Assembly: GCA_005408345.1 (NCBI GenBank)
Contig: SEMN01000135.1
Span: forward strand, 868,001 to 932,000
Length of the DNA: 64,000 nucleotides
Source: Macquaria australasica
Lineage: Eukaryota > Chordata > Actinopteri > Centrarchiformes > Percichthyidae
Direction of reading: 5' to 3'
Below, piece by piece: positions 1 through 10,660 of this stretch. The stretch's first letter is position 1. Each line of letters begins with the position of its first letter. The notes beneath the pieces were generated by a model that did no database searches, had not been told where the DNA came from, and saw only the letters and a program-made list of their open reading frames with translations. The position numbers and the translations under genes were made by a program.

Positions 1-139
1 TCTGACTCAGTAACCTTTTCTTGAAATAAGTGTAAAGATCACACATTTATTGAAAAATCCCTTCATTATTTGCCAGTGCAGTGAGATAATGACCAACAAA
101 TAAATAGATAAAACTAATCATTTGAAAAATAATAACAAG

Positions 140-535
140 ACAAAACAGCCATAGCAGCTCTATGAGGTTGTACTTACAAAGGTGCTTGTGAGCTAAATGC
201 TAATGCATGCTAACATGCTCACAATGACGATGCCTACATGCTGATGTTTGGAGGGTAATGTTTACCATGTTCAACATCTTAACATGTTAGCATGCTGTCA
301 TTTGTTAATTAGCACTAGCACACATTTGGCTGATCCAAATTCCATGGCAATCCATACAATATTTGTCGAGACATTAAATTAAAACCACAAACGTGAGCCT
401 CATGGTGGAATAGTCAGGCGATCACCAAAGTTATTAGGATAAGTCATGTGGGAACCATGAATGCCTTGCACAGACGTTTGTGCCAATCCATCCAGTAGAT
501 GTTGAAAGTTCTGGATAAAATGAAAGAAACTGGGT
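140..535 (-). repeat. Teleost interspersed repeat with GTTAGCATGC core (inverted copy)
   Basis: This is a degenerate copy, in reverse orientation, of the interspersed family also present on the forward strand at 36193-36643. Seen here are several TGCTAACATGC / ATGTTAGCATGC segments (about 204-300), then complements of the family's 'tggcaatcc', 'gatcaccaaag' and 'ccaatccatcca' blocks (about 345-500). Unlike the 36 kb copy, it keeps the GTTAGCATGC half. No coding capacity is seen. The family is known to me as common in percomorph genomes, but I cannot assign a superfamily name. Confidence 0.7.
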
Positions 536-719
536 GTTAAGATTGTAATTTACGTTGTCATTTTGCAGTGTAGCTTCTGTTTAGGTTTTATGTGACTCAG
601 TGCCCTTAACCCTCACCCAATACACATGGAAACAATTCTCGCACACACATACACACAGACACTAATGCCAGGAATCTGGACTCCCCTTGAAATAGCTGAA
701 CCCCCTGTGCTATGCTGAT

Positions 720-740
720 GACACACACACACACACACAC
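720..740. repeat. (AC)n microsatellite
   Basis: A perfect dinucleotide array of about ten AC units. Confidence 0.95.
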
Positions 741-867
741 CCAGAATAGCCGCACTGCCACATCCATTGCATTCCACTACCCAGCTGGCTGCCCTGTGGA
801 CACACACATACTGCTGCAGTCTTACACCCATACCCATTTACAGCAGACATGTCACATGCATATTTTT

Positions 868-869
<2 letters not shown>

Positions 870-921
<52 letters not shown>
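870..921. repeat. (CA)n microsatellite, about 26 units
   Basis: An uninterrupted CA array of about 52 bp. It is one of the longest perfect arrays in the window and so is likely to be length-polymorphic. Confidence 0.97.
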
Positions 922-924
<3 letters not shown>

Positions 925-1206
925 TAATCACTCCCCTCTGCCAAAAACACACTAATACCTCTTTTCCCCAATACACACTTCAGATTTTTCTCCCATTAGT
1001 CTGATTTGGTGCATAGTGTTCACTGCTCGCCTCACCCCACCCCATCAATGAACAATACGAGTTCAGCCTCAGAGAGCCCGTAGCTAATCCCTCAGCTGTT
1101 TGGAGTTGGCTGTGGACAGCCGAAACACTGGAATAGTCTGCGCCCCCGCCAATTGCAGCACAGATCAGATATCAATTTGTCAACAGAGCTGGCTGGTCAG
1201 CCGGCC

Positions 1207-1229
1207 GGGCTGGCTGGCTGGCTGGCTGG
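1207..1229. repeat. (GGCT)n short tandem repeat
   Basis: About five GGCT/GCTG units inside a GC-rich stretch (CCGGCCGGGC...). It is a small tetranucleotide microsatellite. Confidence 0.85.
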
Positions 1230-1868
1230 TACAAAGCCTGGAGGCAGAGGTGAGTCAGCAACTTAGACAGCCAAGAGTAAAAAAGCCAGAGAAGCAACCA
1301 GCCGGTGTACTCAGCTGCAGAGAGTCTAAACTCTGACTTTTTGGAGAAAGGTTAGGAAAGTTGAGAAAATGTCCACTCCGAAAAAGTGACATAAAACCCT
1401 TTTCTCCTAGGGATATGTAACATTTTAAACAATTCATACCACTTTCTCACTAATTCTTTTTAGATACAGTTGGTGGTTTGATAACAACTATTTTACTGCA
1501 ATGTTGTGGGTGTATTGTGTTGCTAAATTTGCTTTCTTCATGTGGATTTTGATCCATTTCAGCCCCACGGGTGCAGTTCCACACAAATTTAGAAGATCCC
1601 ACAACAACAAAAAAACAACAAAAACCCCCAACATGTTCTGCTATTGTTCTTCTTGTTTCCAGTATTTACTCCTCCTCCTTCTCGGACCACATTGATCTTG
1701 AGAATTTGAGTGGGATGGCAGCTTTAGTGCATGCAGGAAAACCTGGAGTGTTTACCAGCTCAACTCTTGGCCTTTGTTTGGCGTCCTCTGTTTTGTGGAA
1801 GACTCATTACCTGACTCATGCCCTGATACCCAGTGGGCACTTTGTCACTATGGATAACCTTTGCTATT
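1230..1868. other. Unique sequence, no gene seen
   Basis: This is non-repetitive DNA with a short AAC-rich patch near 1603-1635. A 99-codon frame at 1571-1870 has no recognisable domain and no flanking splice signals, so it is not called as a gene. Confidence 0.5.
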
Positions 1869-1972
1869 AAACTGATTAATCATTTGGTCTAGAAAATTTG
1901 AGAAAAGAGTGAGTAATCGTTGCCTGGTTAATGGCGACAGAAAAATGGCAACAAAAATGGTGGCATGCCATG

Positions 1973-2100
1973 TTTCTTTGATAGATTTGACAAACTTAAC
2001 TGCTTCTAGCAACTGCTACTGCAGATCTATGTCAATTGAAAATTATGTTGATTGGATGGATATGTCACCCACCACTGATTGGTTAGGGCAGAATAACCTG
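1973..2100 (+). repeat. Unnamed dispersed repeat, copy 1
   Basis: This segment aligns by eye with 60601-60725 in the same orientation. Shared blocks include TTTCTTTGAT, CTAG(C/A)AACTGCTAC(T/G)GCAG, 'atgtcaa(t/c)tgaaaat(t/g)atgttg' and 'atatgtcac(c)cac(c)actgattggttagggca'. It sits in the interruption of the hAT-like relic at 1869-2370. No open frame or terminal repeats are visible. The boundaries are those of the visible similarity only. Confidence 0.65.
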
Positions 2101-2171
2101 TCCTCACAAACAGAAACAAACATCGACTAATGTGAACACAATGCCAGACTGATGAATGAGGAGAAAATCTG

Positions 2172-2215
<44 letters not shown>
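2172..2215. repeat. (ATT)n microsatellite, about 14-15 units
   Basis: A perfect ATT/TTA trinucleotide array of about 44 bp. It is the only long trinucleotide array in the window. Confidence 0.96.
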
Positions 2216-2370
2216 CAGACTAGAAAAATGCCTGTCACAGTTTCATAGATACCAAGGAGACATCTTCAAATTACTTGTTTGTCCAACCAACAGTCAAAGG
2301 TATTGCATGTCATTAAAAGATGAGAAAATCAGTAAATCTTCACATATGAGAAGCTGGGACCTTAATGAAA

Positions 2371-3177
2371 ACAGGCAGATCTAGTTGCTACTTTAAGTGG
2401 ATAATGTTGGACTGAAGACTAAGTTTAGTTCCAAATCAGTGTCCTGTTGTTGTTGGCATGATCTGGAGTAAAGAGGAAAGACGCAGAACAGACAGACAGT
2501 GCCATGTTTAAGGTAATCACCACACATATAGCTTCAGCATTTTTTTGACATAACCTTAAGTTTAGTCTCGGCCAGACAACAAATGTTCTAAGGCCCGGTA
2601 CCAGACTGCGCCACAAAATCAATGCAATAAGCTTTTATTCCAGCTGAGATGTGAAAGCTTTTCTGTGGCAAAATTAGACTTATTTATTGGTTACAATTTG
2701 AAATTGGCCCAACCTCTGATAACCACAAAGCTGCCTGTTGGTGGGTCACTGGCTCATGTGAACAACTTCCCTCCCGCCTCTCATCTGAGCCACCGTTTTT
2801 TGGACTCCGGCCACATCCTGCTGTTCGGGCCGTCGTCGCATCATAAAAGCCTCGTTTTCTCCTTTCGTGGCACATAGCTGAATTAAAATCTATTATGAAT
2901 TGTGACAGGGCCATTAAGAAGACGGATGGTCAGAGCCCTCCGTGGGTTTGGCTTGCTCTTTGTCCACCTCGGGGGCCCTCCTTCCCGACAAAAGCCTGCC
3001 CCCTGGCAGCCCCCGCTGGGCATGTGGCTCTGACCTGGGGCTGTGTTTTTTTGTGAGTGTGTTTGTGCATGCATACGTGTGTGTGTAGTGAAGACAATTT
3101 ATGTGCCGACAGCTCCGAAGGTTTTTTTTTAAGGGGAGACACATTCAGGCTTGAGCTAATTGAGTTTGGACAGTGAG

Positions 3178-3180
<3 letters not shown>
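2371..3180. other. Unique sequence; CNE-like stretch at about 2660-2960
   Basis: No gene is seen. About 2660-2960 has the texture of conserved noncoding DNA: high complexity, mixed base composition, no repeats and AT-rich homeodomain-type motifs (GAATTAAAATCTATTATGAATT, 2880-2901). No comparison was possible, so this rests on texture only. Confidence 0.25.

Positions 3181-3234
<54 letters not shown>
3181..3234. repeat. (TG)n microsatellite, about 27 units
   Basis: A perfect TG array of 54 bp. Alternating purine-pyrimidine DNA of this length can adopt Z-DNA. Confidence 0.97.
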
Positions 3235-3239
<5 letters not shown>

Positions 3240-3890
3240 GGCCTGTAACGCCAGTAGGATGGTGACCAGGTTAGGACTCCAACCGTCACAAGTCACCGCA
3301 CTCAAACACACACACACACTGTACAGGCTCCCGTGGGTTCATGTTAGAGGACAAGAGGTGAGGGACAAAAGGGGGTGGAGACATGATGGATGACAGGGAA
3401 GAGCATTGAGGAAGGAGCACTCACAGCTCAGTGGGAGGAATTTATAGATTGAACAGAACAGTAAGTACTTGTCTGCGTCGTCTCCTGGTGTGTGTGTGTA
3501 GGTGTGTGCGCGTGTTTGCACTTACTCGTGTGCATGTGGTTCTTTCCCTGCTGTTTTCAGAGGTATCTGGTCGCCATGGGTATCCACGAATGTTTTGTCT
3601 GCAAGTACTCATTATTCAGCCATATGTGGAATAGTTTGCTTTCGTCTCCCTCTTATGATATATGACACATACTCCCTTCCCCGCTCGCTCTATTTGTAGC
3701 TGCTTGTAATTCCTGTCGGACTCAGGTGTGCTCGAGGAAACATGGTGCTGTTCAAGGTTTCCTCATTGATTTCTGTTGCGGCGGTGCTGACAACATTTTT
3801 ATTATTATTTTGTACAATATCATCGACCCTGGATAGACGTGGGACCTGGATAATGCAAAGAGAGACAGGTCTTTGAATTAGAATCACCCT
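3235..3890. other. Unique sequence with short TG/CA runs, no gene seen
   Basis: The interval contains a short CA run (3306-3319) and a TG-rich patch near 3488-3520. Open frames here are short and domain-free. Confidence 0.5.
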
Positions 3891-4445
3891 GTAGAATAAA
3901 ATACTCACCCCAAGGAGACAATCACACTTCCATATCTCTCATATCATATAAAGAGTAGATATACCAGTGGCATCATAAAAATATGGACCAATTGTAGCTC
4001 TCATGAAGCCAACCCCTGACTCAGTAAATATAATTCCTGATGCTCCAGGAGGGAATGGTGTTCCCCCAAATTCCCAAAAGACATCTTGCATAATAAATGA
4101 GGTAAAAAGAAATTGCAGAAGGAACAAACTCTCTCTCACAAACAAGGATTTCAGGAGCTCATGCGTGGCGGTCATCTATCACCCCTATTGACCAATTACT
4201 GTGCCAAGCCGGCCAGCTTCTAATGAGCGGTGAAAAAACACAATGGAATAAGAGTCGATATCGGGGCAAATAAATTATTAATAGCTGTCTGAGATTTTTA
4301 TTTGCTCGCTTGCAGTTACACTTGGCAGGGGTTGAAAGGAGTGGGGCTAAGAAATTAGGTGAGGCTGTGGCTTTTCAATTATCTGATTTTTATGAGCTCC
4401 AGTGTGGTCTGTAGCCACTGCTGGACTGGATGGATTACGCTCTCT
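3891..4445. other. Candidate conserved noncoding element block
   Basis: The interval lacks repeats and is punctuated by AT-rich binding-site-like words: TAAATTATTAAT at about 4271-4282, TTTTTATTTG and TTTTCAATTATCTG. GC-balanced segments lie between them. Such composition is typical of teleost enhancer-type CNEs near developmental regulators. The call is inference from texture and needs alignment to other fish. A 62-codon frame at 4003-4191 has no recognisable domain. Confidence 0.3.
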
Positions 4446-4559
4446 GCTTAATATATTTGAGGGGAGCTTTCTCTGCTTTTCATTGTTTTAGGATTTTTGG
4501 CCTGTGTTTATCTCAGGTGACGAAGACTTTCTCAAGTATCTACAGTAGGCAACTCTTTC

Positions 4560-4835
4560 TGTGGTGGAAGAAGTATTCTGAGTGTTTACCTGAGTAAAAG
4601 TAGCAATACCACACTGTAGAAATACTCCATTACAAGTCTTGCATTACAAAGTACAGAAGTATTTGCCACAAAATGTACTTAAAAGTATCAAAAGCAAAAA
4701 CAGTCATTCTGCAGAATGGCCCGTGTGAGTGATAAAATATTGGATTATTTAACTACTTTATATACTATTTTATGAACTGATCACAGATTCTGCATGTAGA
4801 ATCTTAATCTGAAATGTAGGAAGTAACTATAGCTG
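4560..4835 (-). mobile_element. TACTTAAGTA-type nonautonomous element (truncated copy)
   Basis: The terminus 'gtggtggaagaagtattctga' is followed by 'gagtaaaagta', 'aataccacactgtagaaat', 'actccattacaagt', 'gtacttaaaagtatcaaaagc' and 'cattctgcagaatggccc'. These match in order the reverse complement of the element at 33496-34858. It is truncated on the 3' side and abuts the next repeat. This is a widespread teleost family without coding capacity. Orientation is stated relative to the 33 kb copy. Confidence 0.75.
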
Positions 4836-4851
4836 ATTGTAATTGAGTTAA

Positions 4852-5042
4852 ACCCATAGACCATAGGTGACGCCTTCTAATGTCTTGTATTGCTCCAACC
4901 AAAAGTCCAAATCCAGATATTCAATAAAGATATTCAGTTTACTATCATGTATGACAAAGGAAAAGATCAAATCCTCACATTTGAGGAAGATGGAACCAGC
5001 AAATTTTGCTTAAAATCAGCTACTTTGTTAATAGTTTTAGTC
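4852..5042 (+). mobile_element. hAT-like nonautonomous element relic (copy B)
   Basis: This is a central fragment of the family seen at 1869-2370. Blocks in order are 'aggtgacgccttctaatgtcttgta', 'ccaaccaaaagtccaa', 'agatattcagtttactatcat', 'caaatcctcacatttgagga' and 'ggaaccagcaaattttgct'. Both termini with the ATTAATCG repeats are missing. It abuts the TACTTAAGTA element, suggesting serial insertion at one spot. Confidence 0.7.
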
Positions 5043-6366
5043 AAAAACACCAAACCTTCTCTGGTCCCAGCTTCTCCAATGTGAACATTTGCAATGTCCA
5101 TCTCATTTATCCAAACAGCCTGCGCAGCATATTTCAAGTGTTTTCTAGCTAAACGATTGCACTGTGGGCCCAAAAGTCCAATATTTACCTAATCATCTCC
5201 TCTATTTTCCTCACCAGCGATCCTCCCGTTGGCAGTGTAGGGTGCACACTCTACTGCTGTTGCACTCCACAACTGTACTGTGTGCACTGTGAGGTAAAAT
5301 ATGGTTCCAAGCAGGGAAATTAGCACCACGCAGCCACCAGCCAAATGCTGGTAAAATATGAAAGTGGCTGGTTACACAAAATAATGACTTACTATGGAGT
5401 GGCTGGTGAATTTGAACCTTCATCTGTCTGGCTGGTAGCTGTTCACATTTTAAAAAGCTAATTCCCCACCCTGATGTTCCAACTAAAGTCAATACATCAA
5501 AGGGTGTGCAGTCCATTAGCATCATTTGACTCTTGGTATCGTGCCATGTCCTCTCTCCAGCTTGTCTGCATTTCAGTGCACCTGTGCAAGAACAAGTGTG
5601 ACTAAGCAAAAAAAAAAAAAAACAATACTCAGATACAGCAACTACTACTGTGTAACATTCAGATAAAAGAACAGCAAAGTATCTACCCAGATTACCCTTA
5701 TCACACTACACACCATAGGGATCGCAACTGTTGCTTCGAAGGTTCCCCTGGGTTCAATATGTACATTTCACTTGTTCTTTTACTTTATCTTAAAGCACTT
5801 ATCATCTTTAGAGCATTGTGTAATGGTGCTTTGCGGACTCTCCGTGGAATACACAGACAATCACAGGCATCAGCTTGTTTGTCTATTATCGAGGTTTTTT
5901 CCACTAATTGCTCTTGTATCTCCTTAAAATCACTTCATATAAGATGATTGCAGACCACTTAACAGGAAATTGGGTTTTTGCCCTCCTTTTTGTGGCTTAT
6001 TTATGCTGGAATAGTGAGCTCTACTGTAATAACATTAGCAGACATTTGTCTTTATTATGGTCAAACCCAGCAGGGCAAGTCTAAAGGGAAAAGTGAGGTC
6101 CAGTCTGTTCTCAGATGTCACTAATCTGGTCAAACCAAGATTTTTTTTTTTTCACCGTGTCTGCAGACAGTCCTGATATAAATAACTTGTACATGAGTTG
6201 TCTCCATTTAAGGTGGTTGGTTGAAAACTGGGGGGAAAAAGGGAGACAGATTATCATCCAAAGTGGTGTGACCCCTGGCGGTGTGCCTCTCTCACTATCT
6301 AACTGCATTTAACTTTATTTGGCTGTCGACTTGAAAGAGTCTTGCTGGGCTGGCTGCTGCGACTGT

Positions 6367-6368
<2 letters not shown>
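5043..6368. other. Intergenic or intronic sequence, possible degenerate repeat at 5290-5460
   Basis: No gene is seen. About 5310-5460 contains repeated 'agccaccagccaaatgctggtaaaat' / 'gtggctggt' words that resemble a teleost repeat I cannot name. A poly-A run lies at 5608-5622 and a poly-T run near 6141-6152. A 132-codon reverse frame at 5211-5609 crosses this repeat and carries no recognised domain. Confidence 0.4.

Positions 6369-6410
<42 letters not shown>
6369..6410. repeat. (AC)n microsatellite, about 21 units
   Basis: A perfect AC array of about 42 bp. Confidence 0.96.
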
Positions 6411-6412
<2 letters not shown>

Positions 6413-6900
6413 TCACACAGACTCAGAGATATCCTCCCATATGGCATCATTTAAAACTCCTGGCATCTAATGTTGGTGTTTATCAGCAACAACAGACAAC
6501 AAAGCCCACTCCTGGACCACAATGGAAAGGACCTAAAAAAAAGGTTCCCGTTTAATTTAGCAAACATGCTAACAATTCATTCCACGGCTTTTATTGCAGT
6601 GATAGGGGTCACTAGAGGTCACGGCTGGACTGGGCACTGGCTTATATTTAGCCCACATTGTGAACACTCCATCCAAAGCCTTGATAGTGAACCAACCGTT
6701 GCTCCCATTTGATACATGCATAGAGTTAGGTGCTTCAAGTTAATCCTCTGATAAGAAATTACTGCTCCTATTATGAAATAATAAGTGGATTAGTCTTGTA
6801 AAAAGCCTGTGAACAGTCGCGCTGCCTGCATAGCAGCATGAGCAGAGCATTATCTTCCTTACTATTGAATATACGTGAAAATGGTCACTACATAATCATT
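6411..6900. other. Unique sequence, no gene seen
   Basis: Nothing is recognisable beyond short CAACAACAGACAACAA repeats near 6485-6500. Confidence 0.45.
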
Positions 6901-7210
6901 GTGGATGGGGAAAAAAATCATTACCTGTAGTTCAATTATTCAATTCATTGAATTCATTATTCAGTATTGTTAAAACATAGAGGAACTACTCTTTATAAGA
7001 GTTATCATTTTGTCAGGCAGAGGATCCCAAGAAACTTAATTTGCCTAGGATTCTCAATTTGTATTAATTTTGTGCTATCAGTCATTTTTTAAAGAGGGAG
7101 TGTCATTTACGTCTAATTTCAGAACAAAATTATTCATGTGTAATTGGAAAAGCTGCTTTATTTGAGTTTTTGCCGCCGCTTCCTGGCAGGTCAACTCTCG
7201 TTAGTGGAGT
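6901..7210. other. Candidate conserved noncoding element
   Basis: AT-rich, repeat-free sequence with clustered homeodomain-like words (TTGTATTAATTTTGTG near 7060, TCTAATTTCAG near 7114, GTGTAATTGGAAAAGC near 7138). It ends in a GC-rich edge (TTGCCGCCGCTTCCTGG). The texture suggests an enhancer-type CNE. No conservation data were available. Confidence 0.3.
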
Positions 7211-7850
7211 ATGTGAAACAGCAGAGTTAAGACCCCTGCCATGTTCTATCTATAGTGTGAGAGTGCAGCATAACACTGGCCCTTTTTGGACTTAGTATTC
7301 CCTGCAATTCCTGTTATTCACACTGCCTGCCTATGAGTCCACGCTTCTGGGACTCGGCTCTGACCTGCAGAACAACAAGCCGTGTGTGTGTGTGTGTGGG
7401 TGTGTGTGTGAGAGATTCTTGGGTGGTGTGTAGTTGAAGGGGGCAGTCATGGAGGAGGTAATGCTGACGCTGATGGTAATGACTGTGAGCAGAAATAGCG
7501 TGGCTGCTCTGCTCTCCGGGGCGGACAGATGAGTTATTGCATGAACGGCGAGGCACGTGCGCAGTAGCGGCCGGTGCTCCCAAACAGCAAGATCAAGCTC
7601 TAGCACACACATGCACACACAAACACTTGTTCCCTCTGTAATGTTGACCCGCTGTAGAGGTCAGCGGTGTTAGTGTTCAGCTCTCTGGGCCCGGTCATAA
7701 TAACAATGAAAAATGGCCTCATGGCACATTGCCTCTACCTCTGTGTGTATGTGAGGGCAACACAGCCTTGGTTTATATGTGAATATTTGTGTATGTATTC
7801 CATTTAACCATCCTGGTTTCTCTCCCCGCACCCACCCCCCTCTTTCCTGG
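7211..7850. other. Unique sequence with a short TG array
   Basis: No gene is seen. A broken (TG)n run lies at 7382-7410. Overlapping reverse frames of 89 and 95 codons cross it and contain its Thr-His translation, so they are shadows of the repeat. Confidence 0.5.
7382..7410. repeat. (GT)n microsatellite with one GGG break
   Basis: About 14 GT units interrupted once by GGG. Confidence 0.9.
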
Positions 7851-8330
7851 TCTCCGTCTGCGTCCGAGCTTCAACTCGCTGAGGGAAAATGGGAAACAAT
7901 CAGAGGCAAATTGCCGTGCTGCCGCTGCCTGCCGCACACAAGTGGAAGGGGAAGTGCTGCGTGCTCTCACAGGGCGCTCGCTGGCGGTTAGCGAACAGCA
8001 GCTCGCTGATGGATGTGGAGCAGAAATGATACACACTGATAGCACTGTGTCTGTTTCAGTCCCCTGAAAGATAGATTGAGAGCGAGCGCCACCGCCACAC
8101 GAGTCAGGGACGACACCTTCTTGCAAAGCACCTGGCAGCACGGCCCTCGAAATGTATTCATGGCACCATTCACGTTGACTGGACCGCATTTTAAAGTACT
8201 TCTGGAAATAGCCTGGAAAGACAAGCAGTCACAGCAATGCATGACTGCTGCCAACTCACTTGTAGCAGCGCAGCATTGTGTAAAGTAGACTCGCTACACA
8301 CTGTTGTTTTCTATCTACAACGTAATGGAG
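7851..8330. other. Candidate conserved noncoding element
   Basis: GC-balanced, repeat-free DNA with open frames on both strands (138 codons reverse at 7773-8189, 92 forward at 7789-8067, 70 forward at 8076-8288). None shows a domain. Low stop density on both strands reflects composition. I read it as possible CNE rather than exon because no frame is bounded by plausible acceptor and donor sites. Confidence 0.25.
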
Positions 8331-9778
8331 TGAGAAAATAACTCTGGCAAAGTGGCTCTCCAGGTTAAGAGTGGTCCAGCATGAAATCTGTTAGCAGCAA
8401 TGATGAGCATCAACAATGTTTTCAGGCCAGGAGTTGCCACGTCAGCGCCCACCTAATGGAGAGGTGCTGCACAAATTGACAGACAGACAGGGCAAAGGTT
8501 GAGAAAGTCAGCGTACAGGTGTGTGCGAGCCAGAAGGAGCAGGGTTTTTTTTCTGCTGATTGGCAATTTAGTGTCCAGTTTTGTTGAGCTCTGCTGTTCC
8601 ACACCAGGTAGTTTTGCCATAAGCTCACCAAGCTTTGGCTAACGACTCTCACCGACTGCCTGTCCCCCTCATATCTACAGATAATGGAGAAAATCTGCCT
8701 TGCTGACACTGACAAGGTAATGAGGTGATGTTTGTGTGTGTGTGTGCACATCTGTATTGGATGTATTTGGGCAGATAAGCGTGGCAGCTTGTGTTTATTT
8801 ACTTGTGTGTGCCTGTATGTGTGAGAGAGAGCTTTCATGGGTGAGAGAGAGGATAATAAACATGAGCACATGTGACAGACTACACACCTTTTCATTATTT
8901 TGCCTTCTGAGGAATTCAGCCTGATTGTTGCCTCTTAATTATACATCACATCGCTGAACTCCGACTCTGAACAATAGCTGTTGTGAGTGCCTCTCTTTCT
9001 CTCTCTAACTGCTGACAGGTAGCACCTGTCCTGCCCACTATGGCCAGATGGACAATACCCCAGTGCACCTGACCCTCTTGGTGGCACTACCTGCTTTGTG
9101 CCAAGCCTCAGTGCTGGCACCTGAACATGCACACACGCAGTCGGAGCCCTTGGATAACCCCTTTCCCAACTTGGCACAACTTAGGCAGGCATATACAGTA
9201 GCATTTGCAAGCATATACAGTAAAAAACAGGGGGTAGGTTTTCTTTAAGAAGTGGAAGAGAAACAGTAAAGGCTGGGGTTACTCAACCAGAGGGGAAATT
9301 GATATGCATATAATTACTTGCAAAAAATGTAGTATGGGAAGATGTTTAGAGCCTGAACTATAGTTTCAGTCACCAAAAATCAATTTTCAAGCAAGCACAA
9401 GCACTGTCCCTCACTGCCTTAGCTATATGTATGTTTTGGAAGTATATCATAATCACACATTATTACAAAATCTTCATTTTTTCTAGCTTCATATAGCTTC
9501 GTATACAATGGACACGTATGCAAGTACCGTCGATCTTCTCATTTAACTTTCGGCCAGATACCAAATAAAATGATTTTTAAAAGCTCCACCAATCAGATGG
9601 TTAGGGCAACCTGTATGTCTCCTGGGAGGCGAAAGCCAGGGCAAATAACCTCAATCGCTTACCACTGGTCTTTGTTGTGAGTATTATGTTAACAGCTGAA
9701 GGCAACCACAAGCCTCTCTCCCCCTAGATTGTGACAGCTGGACAGTAAAAAGTAAGTCACTCAAACTGTAGAACTGCT
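8331..9778. other. Mostly unique sequence, no gene supported
   Basis: A short TG array lies at 8733-8746. An acceptor-like pyrimidine tract ending in CAG lies at about 8993-9019, but the following DNA has no supported exon. An imperfect 'gcatatacagta' duplication lies at 9189-9221. The 157-codon reverse frame at 8422-8895 has no recognisable domain. Confidence 0.45.
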
Positions 9779-9853
9779 TGTGTGTGTGTGGGTGTGTGGG
9801 TGTGTGGGTGTGTGTGGGTGTGTGTGTGTGTGTGTGGGGGGGGTGGGGGGGGG
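9779..9853 (+). repeat. TG/TGGG microsatellite with poly-G tail; G-quadruplex motif
   Basis: TG units are broken by regularly spaced GGG runs at 9790-9792, 9798-9800, 9806-9808 and 9816-9818, with loops of 5, 5 and 7 nt. This fits the canonical G3N1-7 quadruplex rule. The array continues as pure TG and ends in two long G runs (9836-9843 and 9845-9853). It is G-rich on the plus strand. Confidence 0.9.
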
Positions 9854-10369
9854 CTAATATAGTCCCAAAATGTCCCTACACAGACAAGTGGTGAGCAAAG
9901 ACAGCGGCAGTAAAACAAAAATGAGATCTTTGCAGGAGTCGTTTCAGTATCCCGCCAAGAGCAGGGGGGCCCCTGGAGTAAAGGCAAAAACACCTGTGTT
10001 TACTGTGGCTTCAAATAGAGAGGGAGGGAAACTGAGATAAAGAGAGACGAGACTAACTTGGCACCGAACAGGCAGAAAGCTGGTCACACAAACTCTCCCC
10101 TCCCCCCTCCTGTCCTCCTCCACTCAGTGGGAGCGCGTTTGATTCGTATCTTCCATCGCCCCTCCGTCCTCGGCCGAGCCTTTGATACCTCTTCCCTTTT
10201 CCCCCCTGGTGCTCCTGGGGGATCTGGCTGGATGCGGCAGGGTCTCTACACGATGCGATTCGATGTGATGTGAGCTGATGTGGCGCCTATCTTTATCTAT
10301 GGCCGAGCTGCAGCGTCAGGCCTAGTCACACATCTGAAACGAAGGCTTTAGGAGCGTTTATCTGGGAGC
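9854..10369. other. Unique sequence, no gene seen
   Basis: GC-balanced DNA with a pyrimidine-rich patch near 10096-10130. No recognisable feature. Confidence 0.4.
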
Positions 10370-10590
10370 TCCATGTCAGCCGTCTTGAATTTTGGCAAAA
10401 TGGGCATTTATTGAAATAAATTACTTTATTAACGTTCTCTGTTTTGCATTAGCTGTCCCGTCCCTTGTGACTCAAGGGACACTCAAACATTTCTTCAACA
10501 ATAACATAGAGATAAAATCAAGAAAATAAATCCTCACGCCAGCCCCGGCCAGCTTCTGTGAAAATATTTTAAATAAAAATTATGTTTTCC
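10370..10590. other. Candidate conserved noncoding element
   Basis: Repeat-free AT-rich DNA with words such as TTTATTGAAATAAATTACTTTATTAACG (about 10407-10434, longer than one site), GCATTAGCTG and GATAAAATCAAG. An inverted pair CCCTTGTGACTCAAGGG sits near 10462-10479. The texture is CNE-like. Not verified. Confidence 0.3.
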
Positions 10591-10599
10591 TTGTGAGTG

Positions 10600-10660
10600 A
10601 GTCACCGCCACCGCCACTGCCACCACCACACCCACCTCCACCAACAGCCCCCCCCCCCCC
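10600..10660 (+). repeat. CCA/CCG-rich and poly-C low-complexity tract
   Basis: Imperfect CCN triplets (CCGCCACCGCCACTGCCACC) are followed by a run of 13 C at about 10648-10660. Pro/His-rich frames across it are artefacts of the repeat. Confidence 0.85.

Larger units (their letters stand above)
536..1206. other. Microsatellite-rich interval without gene
   Basis: The interval holds two CA arrays listed separately and scattered CACACA runs in otherwise unique sequence. Short open frames on both strands here are made of repeated Thr-His or Val-Cys codons from the CA/TG arrays and are not genes. Confidence 0.6.
1869..2370 (+). mobile_element. hAT-like nonautonomous element relic, interrupted (copy A)
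   Basis: Two pieces of one known teleost family lie in order. The left piece (1869-1912) carries the GATTAATCATTTGGTCTAGAAAAT segment in degenerate form. The right piece (2216-2370) carries 'aaaaatgcctgtcacagttt', 'gacatcttcaaatt', 'ttgtccaaccaacagtc' and 'cacatatgagaagctggga'. In the family consensus as I remember it these blocks are adjacent, so about 300 bp (1913-2215) has been inserted or expanded between them. The insert contains another dispersed repeat and an ATT microsatellite. Copy B lies at 4852-5042, and a reverse-strand pair at 41902-42053 and 43243-43388. The hAT-like label is inferred from ATTAATCG-type termini in the family. Confidence 0.6.

Noticed and set aside
8422..8895. 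157-codon reverse open frame
   Set aside because: Cys/Ser/Leu/His-rich without any recognisable domain. Overlaps a TG patch.
8993..9177. Acceptor-like pyrimidine tract with CAG before a 66-codon frame
   Set aside because: The frame does not begin at the acceptor, has no donor at a sensible distance and no domain.
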